A stretch of 5,676 nt of DNA from Acidobacteriota bacterium (lineage in GTDB: Bacteria; Acidobacteriota; Terriglobia; Bryobacterales; Bryobacteraceae): contig QHXU01000264.1 of NCBI GenBank assembly GCA_003223065.1, forward strand, positions 1-5,676, read 5' to 3'. The position numbers and the translations under genes were made by a program. Below, piece by piece: positions 1-5,671 of this stretch (positions are counted from its first letter, which is position 1; each line of letters opens with the position of its first letter). The notes under the pieces were generated by a model. That model was not told where the DNA came from and did no database searches. It saw nothing but the letters and a program-made list of their open reading frames with translations.

Positions 1-103
1 CGGGAACCAGCAACAGCGACAAAGTCAAAACGCGAACTTCGCAGCCAATCAACCCCGGCTTGGTGTCTATTCCTAGCGGGCTCCATATAGATAAGACGGA
101 TTT
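1..103. repeat. Direct repeat copy 1 (possibly truncated by window edge)
   Basis: This stretch recurs in the same orientation at 1118-1233. The first 34 bases are identical in both copies. The next 14 differ at two positions, a short variable part follows (about 49-58), and the last ~33 bases differ at four positions. Similarity stops at about position 103, where the two flanks diverge completely, so that side is a real repeat boundary. The left boundary cannot be seen because the match starts at base 1. Near the right end GTCTAT (65-70) faces ATAGAT (87-92) across 16 bases, an imperfect inverted repeat. No transposase is visible, so the repeat may be a small non-autonomous element or an interspersed repeat. 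Its family was not identified. Confidence 0.85.
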
Positions 104-201
104 TCGAGCGAGGCAATCAATCCGGCTCGGAATTCGACGACTGGCTGCAAGCCGAAGAGGAGATTCAAAGAGCCGAGGAGCAAGCCGTCGGCAAGACCTG
201 A
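103..201 (+). pseudogene. C-terminal fragment of a DUF2934-like protein, cut at the repeat edge
   Basis: Frame 1 reads FERGNQSGSEFDDWLQAEEE and then a short Glu/Gln/Ala-rich tail, ending at TGA 199-201. The pattern of an aromatic residue, E-R-G, a short polar linker, then D-D-W-L-x-A-E-x-E-I matches my memory of the C-terminal part of DUF2934, a small domain of unknown function common in Acidobacteriota and Proteobacteria. The N-terminal helix, usually an R-A-Y-x-x-(F/Y)-x-x-R-G type stretch, is missing. Reading upstream in frame, the coding match enters the repeat and meets TAG at 88-90. There is no ATG, GTG or TTG in this frame between that stop and the match, so the fragment is probably not translated. 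It looks like a gene whose 5' part was replaced or displaced by the repeat. The stop lies 61 bases before the Rieske gene. The family call rests on motif memory, not on a search. Confidence 0.55.
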
Positions 202-262
202 CGCGCCAACTTCGTCACGTCAGGAATAAAGCAGGAGTATGCTGAGCACCAGGAGGAGCGCC

Positions 263-571
263 ATGGCCGAGTTCGTGAAAGTCGCAAAAACCGGCGAGAT
301 CGCTCCGGGTGAGGCACGGGCAGTGGAAGCTGGGGGTAAGAAAATAGCTCTTTTCAACGTCAACGGAACGTTCTATGCGATTGACGACACTTGTACCCAT
401 CGGGGTGGACCTCTCTCCGAGGGAATGCTCATGGGAGAAGAAGTGACGTGCCCGTGGCATGGCGCCATCTTCGACGTCACGAGCGGAACCGTACTGGGCG
501 CACCTGCACCGCGAGATGTCGCCCACTACCCAGTCCGAATCGAAGGCGACGACATCGAAGTCGAACTCTAA
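263..571 (+). CDS. Rieske [2Fe-2S] ferredoxin-like protein (NirD / dioxygenase-ferredoxin type)
   Basis: A 102-residue soluble protein consisting of one Rieske domain. The cluster ligands are visible as C44-T-H46 in the first loop (D-T-C-T-H-R-G-G) and C63-P-W-H66 in the second (C-P-W-H-G-A-x-F), with 16 residues between C46-box and C63-box, as expected for the small ferredoxin class. Such proteins carry one electron, for example to ring-hydroxylating oxygenases, or form the small-subunit domain of nitrite reductases. No oxygenase, reductase or nitrite-reductase large subunit is next to it, so the partner is unknown. The ATG at 263 is chosen because AGGAGG at 251-256 sits six bases before it. 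An in-frame ATG at 239 would add eight residues, but its AGGAG is only one base away and the residues added do not fit the fold. There is no signal peptide, so a cytoplasmic location is inferred. The gene appears complete and monocistronic, and is followed by a palindromic array that could end its transcript. Confidence 0.95.
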   Translation: MAEFVKVAKTGEIAPGEARAVEAGGKKIALFNVNGTFYAIDDTCTHRGGPLSEGMLMGEEVTCPWHGAIFDVTSGTVLGAPAPRDVAHYPVRIEGDDIEVEL

Positions 572-629
572 GTCCCGAACACCAACAGCCAACTCCGCAC
601 CACTCCGCCAATTCCACGCACCCGACCGC

Positions 630-748
630 CAAAATCCGCGTCCTAAGCCTCACGCAAAATCCGGGCCGCCAGGACCCGGATTTTGTCACCCAGAAGCCCG
701 CATTTTGCCAACCCCAAAACCCGAATCTGTCTGGCCAAATTCGTGACC
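630..748. repeat. Nested palindromic intergenic array (REP/BIME-like)
   Basis: At least six related arms built on CAAAATCCGGG or its complement occur within 120 bases, in alternating orientation: 630-643, 655-665, 672-685, 697-707, 715-727 and a degenerate one at 735-748. Arms 655-665 and 675-685 are perfect 11-base complements around a nine-base loop. Arm 630-643 can instead pair with 672-685 with one mismatch in 14, so two exclusive hairpins compete for the same 3' arm. The degenerate, alternating layout resembles bacterial REP/BIME elements rather than a CRISPR. Its place 60 bases after the Rieske stop suggests a possible role in transcript ending or stability. The family name is inference. 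Confidence 0.65.
655..685. terminator. Possible bidirectional hairpin terminator after the Rieske gene
   Basis: A perfect 11-bp stem, CAAAATCCGGG with CCCGGATTTTG, closes a nine-base loop 84 bases after the Rieske stop codon. Because the stem ends in A4/T4, either strand gives a GC-rich upper stem followed by four T. The T run is short and is part of the stem, and the hairpin belongs to a larger palindromic array, so it may be a repeat unit and not a dedicated terminator. Confidence 0.35.
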
Positions 749-896
749 TGCTCCAACACCAACAATCCGGCGCCGTCAACAAACTGCCGCTTCGCTACTC
801 GTTCGCCGAACCGCGCCGCGCGTGGTGCCATGTTCTACCCGGTACCAGACGTGCTTTGCTCGCGAGCCATCGCTGAGCATCGGCGCGAGGAGCAGC
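749..896. other. Intergenic stretch without recognisable gene
   Basis: Between the palindromic array and the stop of the small sigma-like ORF no reading frame on either strand gives a recognisable protein. The open frames that cross it are short, arginine- or serine-rich and overlap each other, as expected of chance frames in GC-rich DNA. Together with 572-748 it makes a 325-base gene-free interval. Confidence 0.5.
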
Positions 897-1097
897 TCAT
901 CGATGTGTATCATCATCAGCTCCCAGCTTCTCGAAGGCACGCGCTTCAAGTTGGCGGACGCGCTCTTTCGAGACGCCAAGCTCCTCTGCTATCTGGGCGA
1001 GCGTACGCCCGGCCCGTCGTTGAGCAAGAACGTGGCGCTCTCGCGTTGTAATAAGATGTCTTTCCACATGGGACATGCTACCGGCTGGCGCGGGCAT
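897..1097 (-). CDS. Small stand-alone sigma-70 region 4-like helix-turn-helix protein
   Basis: A 66-residue ORF (59 residues if started at the in-frame ATG at 1076). After a short leader it contains T-R-E-R-H-V-L-A, then T-L-A-Q-I-A-E-E-L-G-V-S (about residues 32-43), then K-E-R-V-R-Q-L-E-A-R-A-F-E-K-L (44-58). This follows sigma-70 region 4.2 closely: first helix, turn with L-G-V-S, and recognition helix with the E-R-V-R-Q-(I/L)-E signature. In full sigma factors this domain binds the -35 element. Here regions 2 and 3 are missing, and an in-frame TGA at 1110-1112 shows that the frame does not continue upstream, so this is a free region 4 domain or a relic of a longer sigma factor. Neither ATG has a clear ribosome binding site, which keeps the start uncertain. 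The gene begins 20 bases from repeat copy 2 and faces the Rieske gene convergently. A role as a DNA-binding regulator is inference. Confidence 0.65.
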   Translation of the reverse strand: MPAPAGSMSHVERHLITTRERHVLAQRRAGRTLAQIAEELGVSKERVRQLEARAFEKLGADDDTHR

Positions 1098-1117
1098 GTC
1101 CAGACAGGATCACTTTG

Positions 1118-1233
1118 CGGGAACCAGCAACAGCGACAAAGTCAAAACGCGGACCTCGCAGCCAAACGGGCGCCCGCCTTGGTGTCTATTTGGTGTCTAT
1201 TACTGGCGGACTCCATATAGACAAGACGGATTT
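1118..1233. repeat. Direct repeat copy 2
   Basis: This is the complete-looking second copy of the repeat at 1-103, in the same orientation. It starts with the same 34 bases and ends with the same CCATATAGAYAAGACGGATTT-type edge. It differs from copy 1 by a few transitions, by a different short central segment (about 1166-1176) and by an extra 11-bp unit. Beyond 1233 the flank is unrelated to that of copy 1. The two copies bracket about 1.0 kb carrying the DUF2934 fragment, the Rieske gene, the palindromic array and the sigma-like ORF. Confidence 0.85.
1179..1200. repeat. Perfect tandem duplication of an 11-bp unit inside repeat copy 2
   Basis: TTGGTGTCTAT occurs twice with no spacer (1179-1189 and 1190-1200). 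Copy 1 has a single unit at 60-70. The second unit's GTCTAT (1195-1200) is complementary to ATAGAC at 1217-1222, so the tandem unit overlaps the left arm of the inverted repeat in this element. This may be replication slippage or a duplicated binding or cleavage site. Confidence 0.8.
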
Positions 1234-1584
1234 CAATAGACCCGCCAGACTCCACTGCTTCTAATCGAGCCTTCGAACACCTTTTGAGTACGCAGGTAGT
1301 GGATGTTGCTTCGGTGGTGTTTCCAAAAGTATTGACGGAGGACAGGTTTGACGACTACAGCTATTCGTTCTCTTGCTGTCGATCCGACCCTGCATCTGTT
1401 CTCTACGCTGGAACGAAGGCTGGTGCGGCTGCGGCGGTTGCTCGAAGACCATCCCTTTCTTGAACGGCTTGCCCCGCACTGCGATAACAGCCCTAGTGCC
1501 TGCCTTATGGTCCGCCTCGCCCATCCGAACGCATTCATCCTAACAAAGGCGGTTCGCACGGGTCGTATGGACCGTCCCCGCGCC
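1234..1584. other. Intergenic region; only a weak TTG-start ORF candidate
   Basis: No recognisable gene lies in these 351 bases. The best candidate is a plus-strand frame starting at TTG 1348, with GGAGG at 1337-1341 six bases before it, and running to 1698, so its last third is antisense to the receptor gene. Its first ~75 residues contain a charged, leucine-rich stretch (L-F-S-T-L-E-R-R-L-V-R-L-R-R-L-L-E) but match no family I know. A second overlapping plus frame is open from 1221 to 1460 but has no ATG. Two minus frames are also open. With several frames competing and no conserved motif, I treat the region as non-coding or decayed sequence. Confidence 0.4.
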
Positions 1585-4500
1585 TCACCATTGCAGGCGG
1601 ATGCCCATCCGAAAAGACCGCGCGTCGGTCCGGTCCCCGGTCGAGTCGTTGTTGACGCCGCCCGTGCCCGTGATCACCCCGAAGTTCTCCAGGTTTGAAA
1701 CATCCGTGCCCGGGTTGGCCCAGTTCGGATGGTTGAATACATTGGTTGCCGTCATCTCCCAACGCAGCCGTGCTCCCCGTTCATTGAAGAAGAAATCTTT
1801 GTGAAGGCCGAGGTGCCAGACGTTCACTCCCGGACCCTTGATCACGCCCTTCGCCGACGTTCCGAATTTGCCCGGCCTCGGAGGCGCGAACGCCGACGTA
1901 TCAAACCAGCGGTCGATCGAGCGCTGCCCGCCGGACAGGTTCGCATTCCTCACGATGTCAGGCCGGACCGTCACGTCGGCCGGATCGCTGTCCGTGTACG
2001 AGATGCCCACCGGGTCCGGCCCGCTCCAGAACGGCGTGAGAAACTGCCCCGTCTGCGTGCTGAAGATGCCGCTGATCTCCCAGCCCCCCGCGGCCAGGTT
2101 CGCCAGCCGCGAGATCCCGGACATCCAGTGGCGCCCGCGCCCGAACGGCAACTGGTAAATGAAGTTCGATGTGAACCGGTGCGTCGGCACGTCCTGCGAC
2201 ACACCGATTTCCCTCCGCCGGTCGAACGGGTTCTCCGAAACGTAGGCTGGCCCGTCGAAATCCCAGTTGTAGTCCAGGTCATAGCGGTCGCGCGCCCAGG
2301 TCCACGAGCTTTGCAGATAGAGTCCCTTGGCCAGTGGCCGGTTGGCCTCCACGGTCAGACCGTTGTATTGGTGGCCCGCCCCGTTCGTGACATAGAAAAT
2401 GTCCGGGAAATTCGGGTACGGCCGTGCCTTGTCGATGTACGGCCGTGCGTCGGGTACGGGCGAGTTGTAATTGTAGGCCCACGCCCCCTTCCGCATCCCC
2501 GTACCGATGTAGGAGAGGCGGAAACCCGTGTTCCACTGCTGCCGCTCGATTGTGAAGTTGTACTGGAAGGTGTACGGGGTCCGGTAGCCGGGATTCTCCG
2601 CGTTCGGAATGCCGACCGTCGATGGCCCGGCCACGCCAGCCGCCGGAAACACGCGCGGCAGAATCACCTCCGGATTCGCCGTCGGGTTCGTGAACGTCGG
2701 CTCATTCACCAGGTACGGATTCCCTCCGAACCCTAGCGCGTAGACAAACGGTACCACGTCGTAGAACACGCCCCACCCGGCGCGAAACACGGTCTGGTTT
2801 CCCCACGGCCGGTATGCTACGCCCACGCGCGGCGCGAAATTGTTGCTGTCCGCCCGGATCAGCGTCCGGCCCGGCAGTCCCAGCGAACTCGCCTCGGCGA
2901 TCCCGACATAATTCTTCGGGAACAGCGGGCTCACTTTGGCCAGCGATCCGTCTGGAACCACGATCTTGCCCGAGCCGATATCGAAGATCGACATCAGGTT
3001 GTTGTTCTCGCGCCATGGCAGGTGCAGCTCGTAGCGCAGTCCGCAGCTCAGCGTCAGCTTCGGACTGACCTTGTAATCGTCCAGCGCGTAGAAATCGTAC
3101 GCCCAGCGGTTGCGGTCTACCCTCAGCGGCGGGAACGCACGCGCCGCCCGCGTCGGAATGCCCAGCAGGAAATCGGCGTATGGATGCCCCGAAAACCGGT
3201 TCGAGAACGTCAGGCTGCCGAACAGGTTGGTGCTTGCCCCGTAATCGTCGTATTCGGAGCGCAGTGCGTTGACCCCGAACTTCAGATTGTGCCTCTCGCG
3301 GAACCAGCTCAGGTGGTCCTGGATGTCCTCGGTGTGGGTGCGGTAGCCAACCTCCCGGTAGTTCGGCTGCGTGATGCTTTGCAGCCCGATGCCCGTCCAG
3401 TTGATCCGCAGGATGCCGCTGAAATTCTCTGGTATGCCGGGCGCCAGTCCGACCAGGCCCAATTCCTTAACCAGTTGCGCGCCGTTCACCGGCCCGATGA
3501 TCGGGTTGTTGTTGAACCCGAATCCCCAACGGGCCTCGTTGAGCATCCGCGGGCTGAAATTGTGCGTATAGGAGACCGTGGCCGCCCGGTCGTCGCGCTG
3601 CTGGTAGCGCCGCCCGATCGTCGGCAGGTTCCCTTCGTACGGACGGTTGTAGAGGCGCTGCCACGTGAACCGCCCGAAGACGAAATCCTTGTCGGAAAAC
3701 CGGTGGTCGATGCGAGTAGTCCAGTAGGTCGACGGGTCGTACGGGCGTGTCTTGGCCTCGCGGTAATTCCGCGTGCCGAGCACGTCCGGGTTGCCGGCGT
3801 TCGGCAGCGGATAGAAGCGTTCCTGGATTTTCTGCGACACCCGGTTGATTCGGTCCGGCGGAATGACATTGTCCGGGAATGGCAGCCCGGTGCGCGGATC
3901 GTGGATTGTGACCGGCAGCCTGGAAAAGTCCCCCTGCCGCCACGCCACCAGCGGCACCGTCGGCGTCAGGTTCTGCGTCCGCTGGCTGCCGCGCGATGTC
4001 TCGTAGGAGAAAAAGAAGAAGGACTTGTTGCGGCCGTTGTACAGCTTCGGCAAATAGATCGGCCCGCTGGCCGTGCCGCCGGGCGTGTGGAACACACCCG
4101 TCGAGCGCGCCACGTCGAAGAAACCCCGCGCGCGGAAAAACGGCGTCGAGTAGTAGTCGAAGAGGCTTCCATGCAGGTCGTTGTTGCCTGACTTGGAAAT
4201 AATCGTCACCTGCCCGATCGAGGAGAACTCGGCGGAGTTGTTCGCCAGGTCGATCTTCACCTCCTGGAACGACTCGATGTAGTTGGCCAGCGGCCCGGTC
4301 TGCGTATTGTCGACGCCGTCGCTGAATGTCGTGCCGTCAATCGACCAGTTCGCCTGGTTCACGCGGCTGCCGGCGAACCGGATCACGCTGCTGCCGGGCT
4401 GCTGCTGCAGACCCGGGGTCAGCGCCAGGTAGGACCAGACCCCGCGCGTGTTCAGCGGCAGCGTGTTCAGAACTAGCGTGTTCTTGGTGTTGGCGATCCG

Positions 4501-4890
4501 GGCCGTCTCCGTCTCGATCAGCGTGGCCCCGGCTGACACCTCGATTGTCGTCTCCACGCTGCCGACTTCGAGGGCAGCGTCCACCCGCCGCACGTCGCGC
4601 GCCGCCAGCGTCACGTTGCGCGCGATAAACTCCTTGAACCCGGCGGCCTGCACGCGCACCTCGTACACGCCTTCCTTCAACTGCGCGAGGGTGTAGTTGC
4701 CCGCTTCGTTGCTCGTGGTGGCCGACGAGATCCCGGTCTCGACGTGCGCCGCCGTGACTTTGGCCGCGGGCACAGCGGCCCCGGAGGAATCCGTCACGGT
4801 TCCGGTAATGCTGGCGAAAGTGGTTTGAGAGTGGGCGGCGCTCGCCCCGGCAAGCGCGCAGAAAAGCAATACCTCCCACCTAGGCCGCAT
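1585..4890 (-). CDS. TonB-dependent receptor-like outer-membrane protein with N-terminal carboxypeptidase-regulatory domain
   Basis: An 1101-residue outer-membrane protein. Residues 1-21 form a signal peptide (M-R-P-R, hydrophobic core, A-H-S before Q22). Residues ~26-110 form a CarboxypepD_reg-like beta-sandwich (S-I-T-G-T-V-T-D-S-S-G-A, then N-E-A-G-N-Y-T-L and G-V-Y-E-V-R-V). Residues ~125-240 resemble a TonB plug (L-N-T-L-P-L-N-T-R, L-T-P-G, N-W-S-I-D-G, E-F-S-S-I-G-Q-V-T-I-I-S-K-S-G). The rest is the 22-strand-type barrel, ending with N-V-F-N-H-P-N-W near the C-terminus and a final Trp, as in BamA-assembled porins. This is the Oar-like architecture greatly expanded in Acidobacteriota. 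Such proteins are thought to take up large ligands, often carbohydrates or peptides, but the substrate cannot be read here and no obvious TonB box was seen. The ATG at 4890 is preferred over the in-frame GTG at 4917 because AGGAGGT (4903-4897) lies six bases upstream of it. The gene is intact, with no SusD-like or energising partner beside it. Confidence 0.96.
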   Translation of the reverse strand: MRPRWEVLLFCALAGASAAHSQTTFASITGTVTDSSGAAVPAAKVTAAHVETGISSATTSNEAGNYTLAQLKEGVYEVRVQAAGFKEFIARNVTLAARDVRRVDAALEVGSVETTIEVSAGATLIETETARIANTKNTLVLNTLPLNTRGVWSYLALTPGLQQQPGSSVIRFAGSRVNQANWSIDGTTFSDGVDNTQTGPLANYIESFQEVKIDLANNSAEFSSIGQVTIISKSGNNDLHGSLFDYYSTPFFRARGFFDVARSTGVFHTPGGTASGPIYLPKLYNGRNKSFFFFSYETSRGSQRTQNLTPTVPLVAWRQGDFSRLPVTIHDPRTGLPFPDNVIPPDRINRVSQKIQERFYPLPNAGNPDVLGTRNYREAKTRPYDPSTYWTTRIDHRFSDKDFVFGRFTWQRLYNRPYEGNLPTIGRRYQQRDDRAATVSYTHNFSPRMLNEARWGFGFNNNPIIGPVNGAQLVKELGLVGLAPGIPENFSGILRINWTGIGLQSITQPNYREVGYRTHTEDIQDHLSWFRERHNLKFGVNALRSEYDDYGASTNLFGSLTFSNRFSGHPYADFLLGIPTRAARAFPPLRVDRNRWAYDFYALDDYKVSPKLTLSCGLRYELHLPWRENNNLMSIFDIGSGKIVVPDGSLAKVSPLFPKNYVGIAEASSLGLPGRTLIRADSNNFAPRVGVAYRPWGNQTVFRAGWGVFYDVVPFVYALGFGGNPYLVNEPTFTNPTANPEVILPRVFPAAGVAGPSTVGIPNAENPGYRTPYTFQYNFTIERQQWNTGFRLSYIGTGMRKGAWAYNYNSPVPDARPYIDKARPYPNFPDIFYVTNGAGHQYNGLTVEANRPLAKGLYLQSSWTWARDRYDLDYNWDFDGPAYVSENPFDRRREIGVSQDVPTHRFTSNFIYQLPFGRGRHWMSGISRLANLAAGGWEISGIFSTQTGQFLTPFWSGPDPVGISYTDSDPADVTVRPDIVRNANLSGGQRSIDRWFDTSAFAPPRPGKFGTSAKGVIKGPGVNVWHLGLHKDFFFNERGARLRWEMTATNVFNHPNWANPGTDVSNLENFGVITGTGGVNNDSTGDRTDARSFRMGIRLQW

Positions 4891-4934
4891 TGGTGCACCT
4901 CCTAGTCCTGGTTTCACAACCTACTCTGGCCGGG

Positions 4935-4943
4935 AGTGTAGCA
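4935..4943 (-). promoter_or_regulatory. Putative extended -10 promoter of the receptor gene
   Basis: On the minus strand TGC followed by TACACT matches an extended -10 element (TGn-TAnnnT), about 45 bases before the receptor start codon. That would give a leader of roughly 35-40 bases containing the AGGAGGT ribosome binding site. No good -35 hexamer is seen in the GC-rich sequence upstream, which is tolerated by extended -10 promoters. This is a pattern match only. Confidence 0.35.
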
Positions 4944-5074
4944 TACCGCTTCGGCGGGGGGAAGCCGAGTGCGCGATCGCGTCAGGGGCGGCAGCTCGCA
5001 AACAGAATGCCTTGAGTGATCGCGGCAAAGGCCGATCCGGGATGCCATCTTCGGCAGCGCGATGAGCGAGTCGA

Positions 5075-5211
5075 CGGCTCGGTCGCTAAGATCAGAGTAA
5101 CCCGTGCTTGCGGAGATCCGCGATAGCGGCCTCTTGCACCATCAGGTCCCGTGTCAGCCGGTCGAGCTTCTCGATCAGGACCGTGCGGACGCCTGTCGCT
5201 GTTCGGCGCCG
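5075..5211 (-). pseudogene. Decayed serine recombinase (resolvase/invertase family) fragment
   Basis: On the minus strand a frame with no start codon, open from 5214, reads T-G-V-R-T-V-L-I-E-K-L-D-R-L-T-R-D-L-M-V-Q-E, then A-A-I-A-D-L-R-K-H-G. This matches the central part of the resolvase catalytic domain, including the L-D-R-L-x-R-D motif whose arginines act in catalysis, and the following helix. After K-H-G the frame hits TGA at 5094-5092, but the adjacent frame continues the family pattern as V-T-L-I-L-A-T-E-P (5101-5075), so a one-base frameshift is evident. The N-terminal region with the nucleophilic serine and the whole C-terminal recombinase and zinc-ribbon region are missing. The fragment starts about 17 bases after the stop of the neighbouring membrane-protein gene. 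It is clearly non-functional and points to a past mobile element here. Confidence 0.7.
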
Positions 5212-5230
5212 CCATCAGTGCCCGCCATTG

Positions 5231-5671
5231 TCAAAAGCCTACTGCAAGGATAAATTTCAACGGCTTCGAAATTCGAAGCTTGGTTACGATCAGAGTGCCG
5301 GTAATTCGAGGCGATGAGGCCAACACGATCATTCTGAATGGAAGCAGCCTGCCGTGCCGAACGTCGTAGTTCTCAACCAAGTCCCGCCAGGGCCACCCGA
5401 AGACGAAATGGCCGAATACGAATTCGAACGCAACCGTTAACACGAGCCAGAGTATGCCGACCCGAGTCAGCGATCTTTTATCTGGTGCTCGGAGCCAGCC
5501 GATGAACAGGTATGCAACCAGCAGGATCAGCGCCGACCCGATGAACACGCCGATCTGACGGGCACGGAAGTCGCCGACGACCGGGACAAGAAAGATCGAC
5601 CGAACAATGCCGTGGATGAACTCGACGCCGATGAGCACGAACCACACGGCGAGCGCTCTACTCAGGCTCAT
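5231..5671 (-). CDS. Small polytopic membrane protein of unknown function
   Basis: A 146-residue ORF with three clear hydrophobic segments (about residues 6-28, 40-60 and 71-92) and a weaker fourth (about 108-120). Polar loops carry the conserved-looking G-D-F-R-A-R-Q-I-G (33-41), the W-L-R-A-P motif after the second segment, and A-F-E-F-x-F-G (81-87) in the third. I recognise the pattern as that of small uncharacterised inner-membrane proteins in Proteobacteria and Acidobacteria, usually around 125-130 residues, but know no function. The part to about L-x-x-S-S-P-R-I (residue 123) fits that pattern, while the last ~20 residues (K-L-R-I-S-K and beyond) look like an added tail, encoded across a 17-base palindrome and ending next to the recombinase relic. 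The start ATG at 5671 gives a natural N-terminus, but only five upstream bases are visible, so the ribosome binding site cannot be judged. Confidence 0.75.
   Translation of the reverse strand: MSLSRALAVWFVLIGVEFIHGIVRSIFLVPVVGDFRARQIGVFIGSALILLVAYLFIGWLRAPDKRSLTRVGILWLVLTVAFEFVFGHFVFGWPWRDLVENYDVRHGRLLPFRMIVLASSPRITGTLIVTKLRISKPLKFILAVGF
5263..5279. repeat. 17-base palindrome (8-bp arms, one-base centre)
   Basis: GCTTCGAA and TTCGAAGC flank a single A. It lies inside the last ~16 codons of the membrane-protein ORF and about 50 bases from the serine-recombinase fragment. It could be a regulator site, a remnant of an element end or recombination site, or a chance palindrome. Nothing in the sequence decides between these. 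Confidence 0.6.

Noticed and set aside
239..262. Upstream ATG for the Rieske gene
   Set aside because: Its AGGAG is only one base from the ATG, whereas ATG 263 has AGGAGG at ideal spacing and starts the domain normally.
630..748. CRISPR array
   Set aside because: The arms are short, degenerate, alternating in orientation and unevenly spaced. There are no constant direct repeats with unique spacers and no cas genes.
391..876. Plus-strand 161-codon frame over the Rieske gene and the palindromic array
   Set aside because: It overlaps the clear Rieske gene in another frame and runs through repeats. Its His/Pro/Arg/Gln-rich composition and lack of motifs mark it as a chance frame.
1729..2736. 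Plus-strand open frame of 335 codons
   Set aside because: Same reason: it lies entirely antisense to the receptor gene, with biased composition and no motif.
3022..4191. Long plus-strand open frame (389 codons) within the receptor gene
   Set aside because: It is antisense to the receptor, rich in Arg, Val and Pro, and has no domain. Such mirror frames arise from GC-rich codon use.
4891..4917. GTG 4917 as receptor start
   Set aside because: It has no ribosome binding site, and the AGGAGGT at 4897-4903 serves the ATG at 4890, which begins a proper signal peptide.
4973..4980. GCGATCGC octamer (HIP1-like)
   Set aside because: A single occurrence in GC-rich DNA. HIP1 is meaningful only when highly repeated, as in cyanobacteria.
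4982..5215. 77-codon minus-strand ORF taken as an intact gene
   Set aside because: The recombinase similarity is split between two frames. This ORF holds only the second short piece (V-T-L-I-L-A-T-E-P) and is otherwise unrelated sequence.
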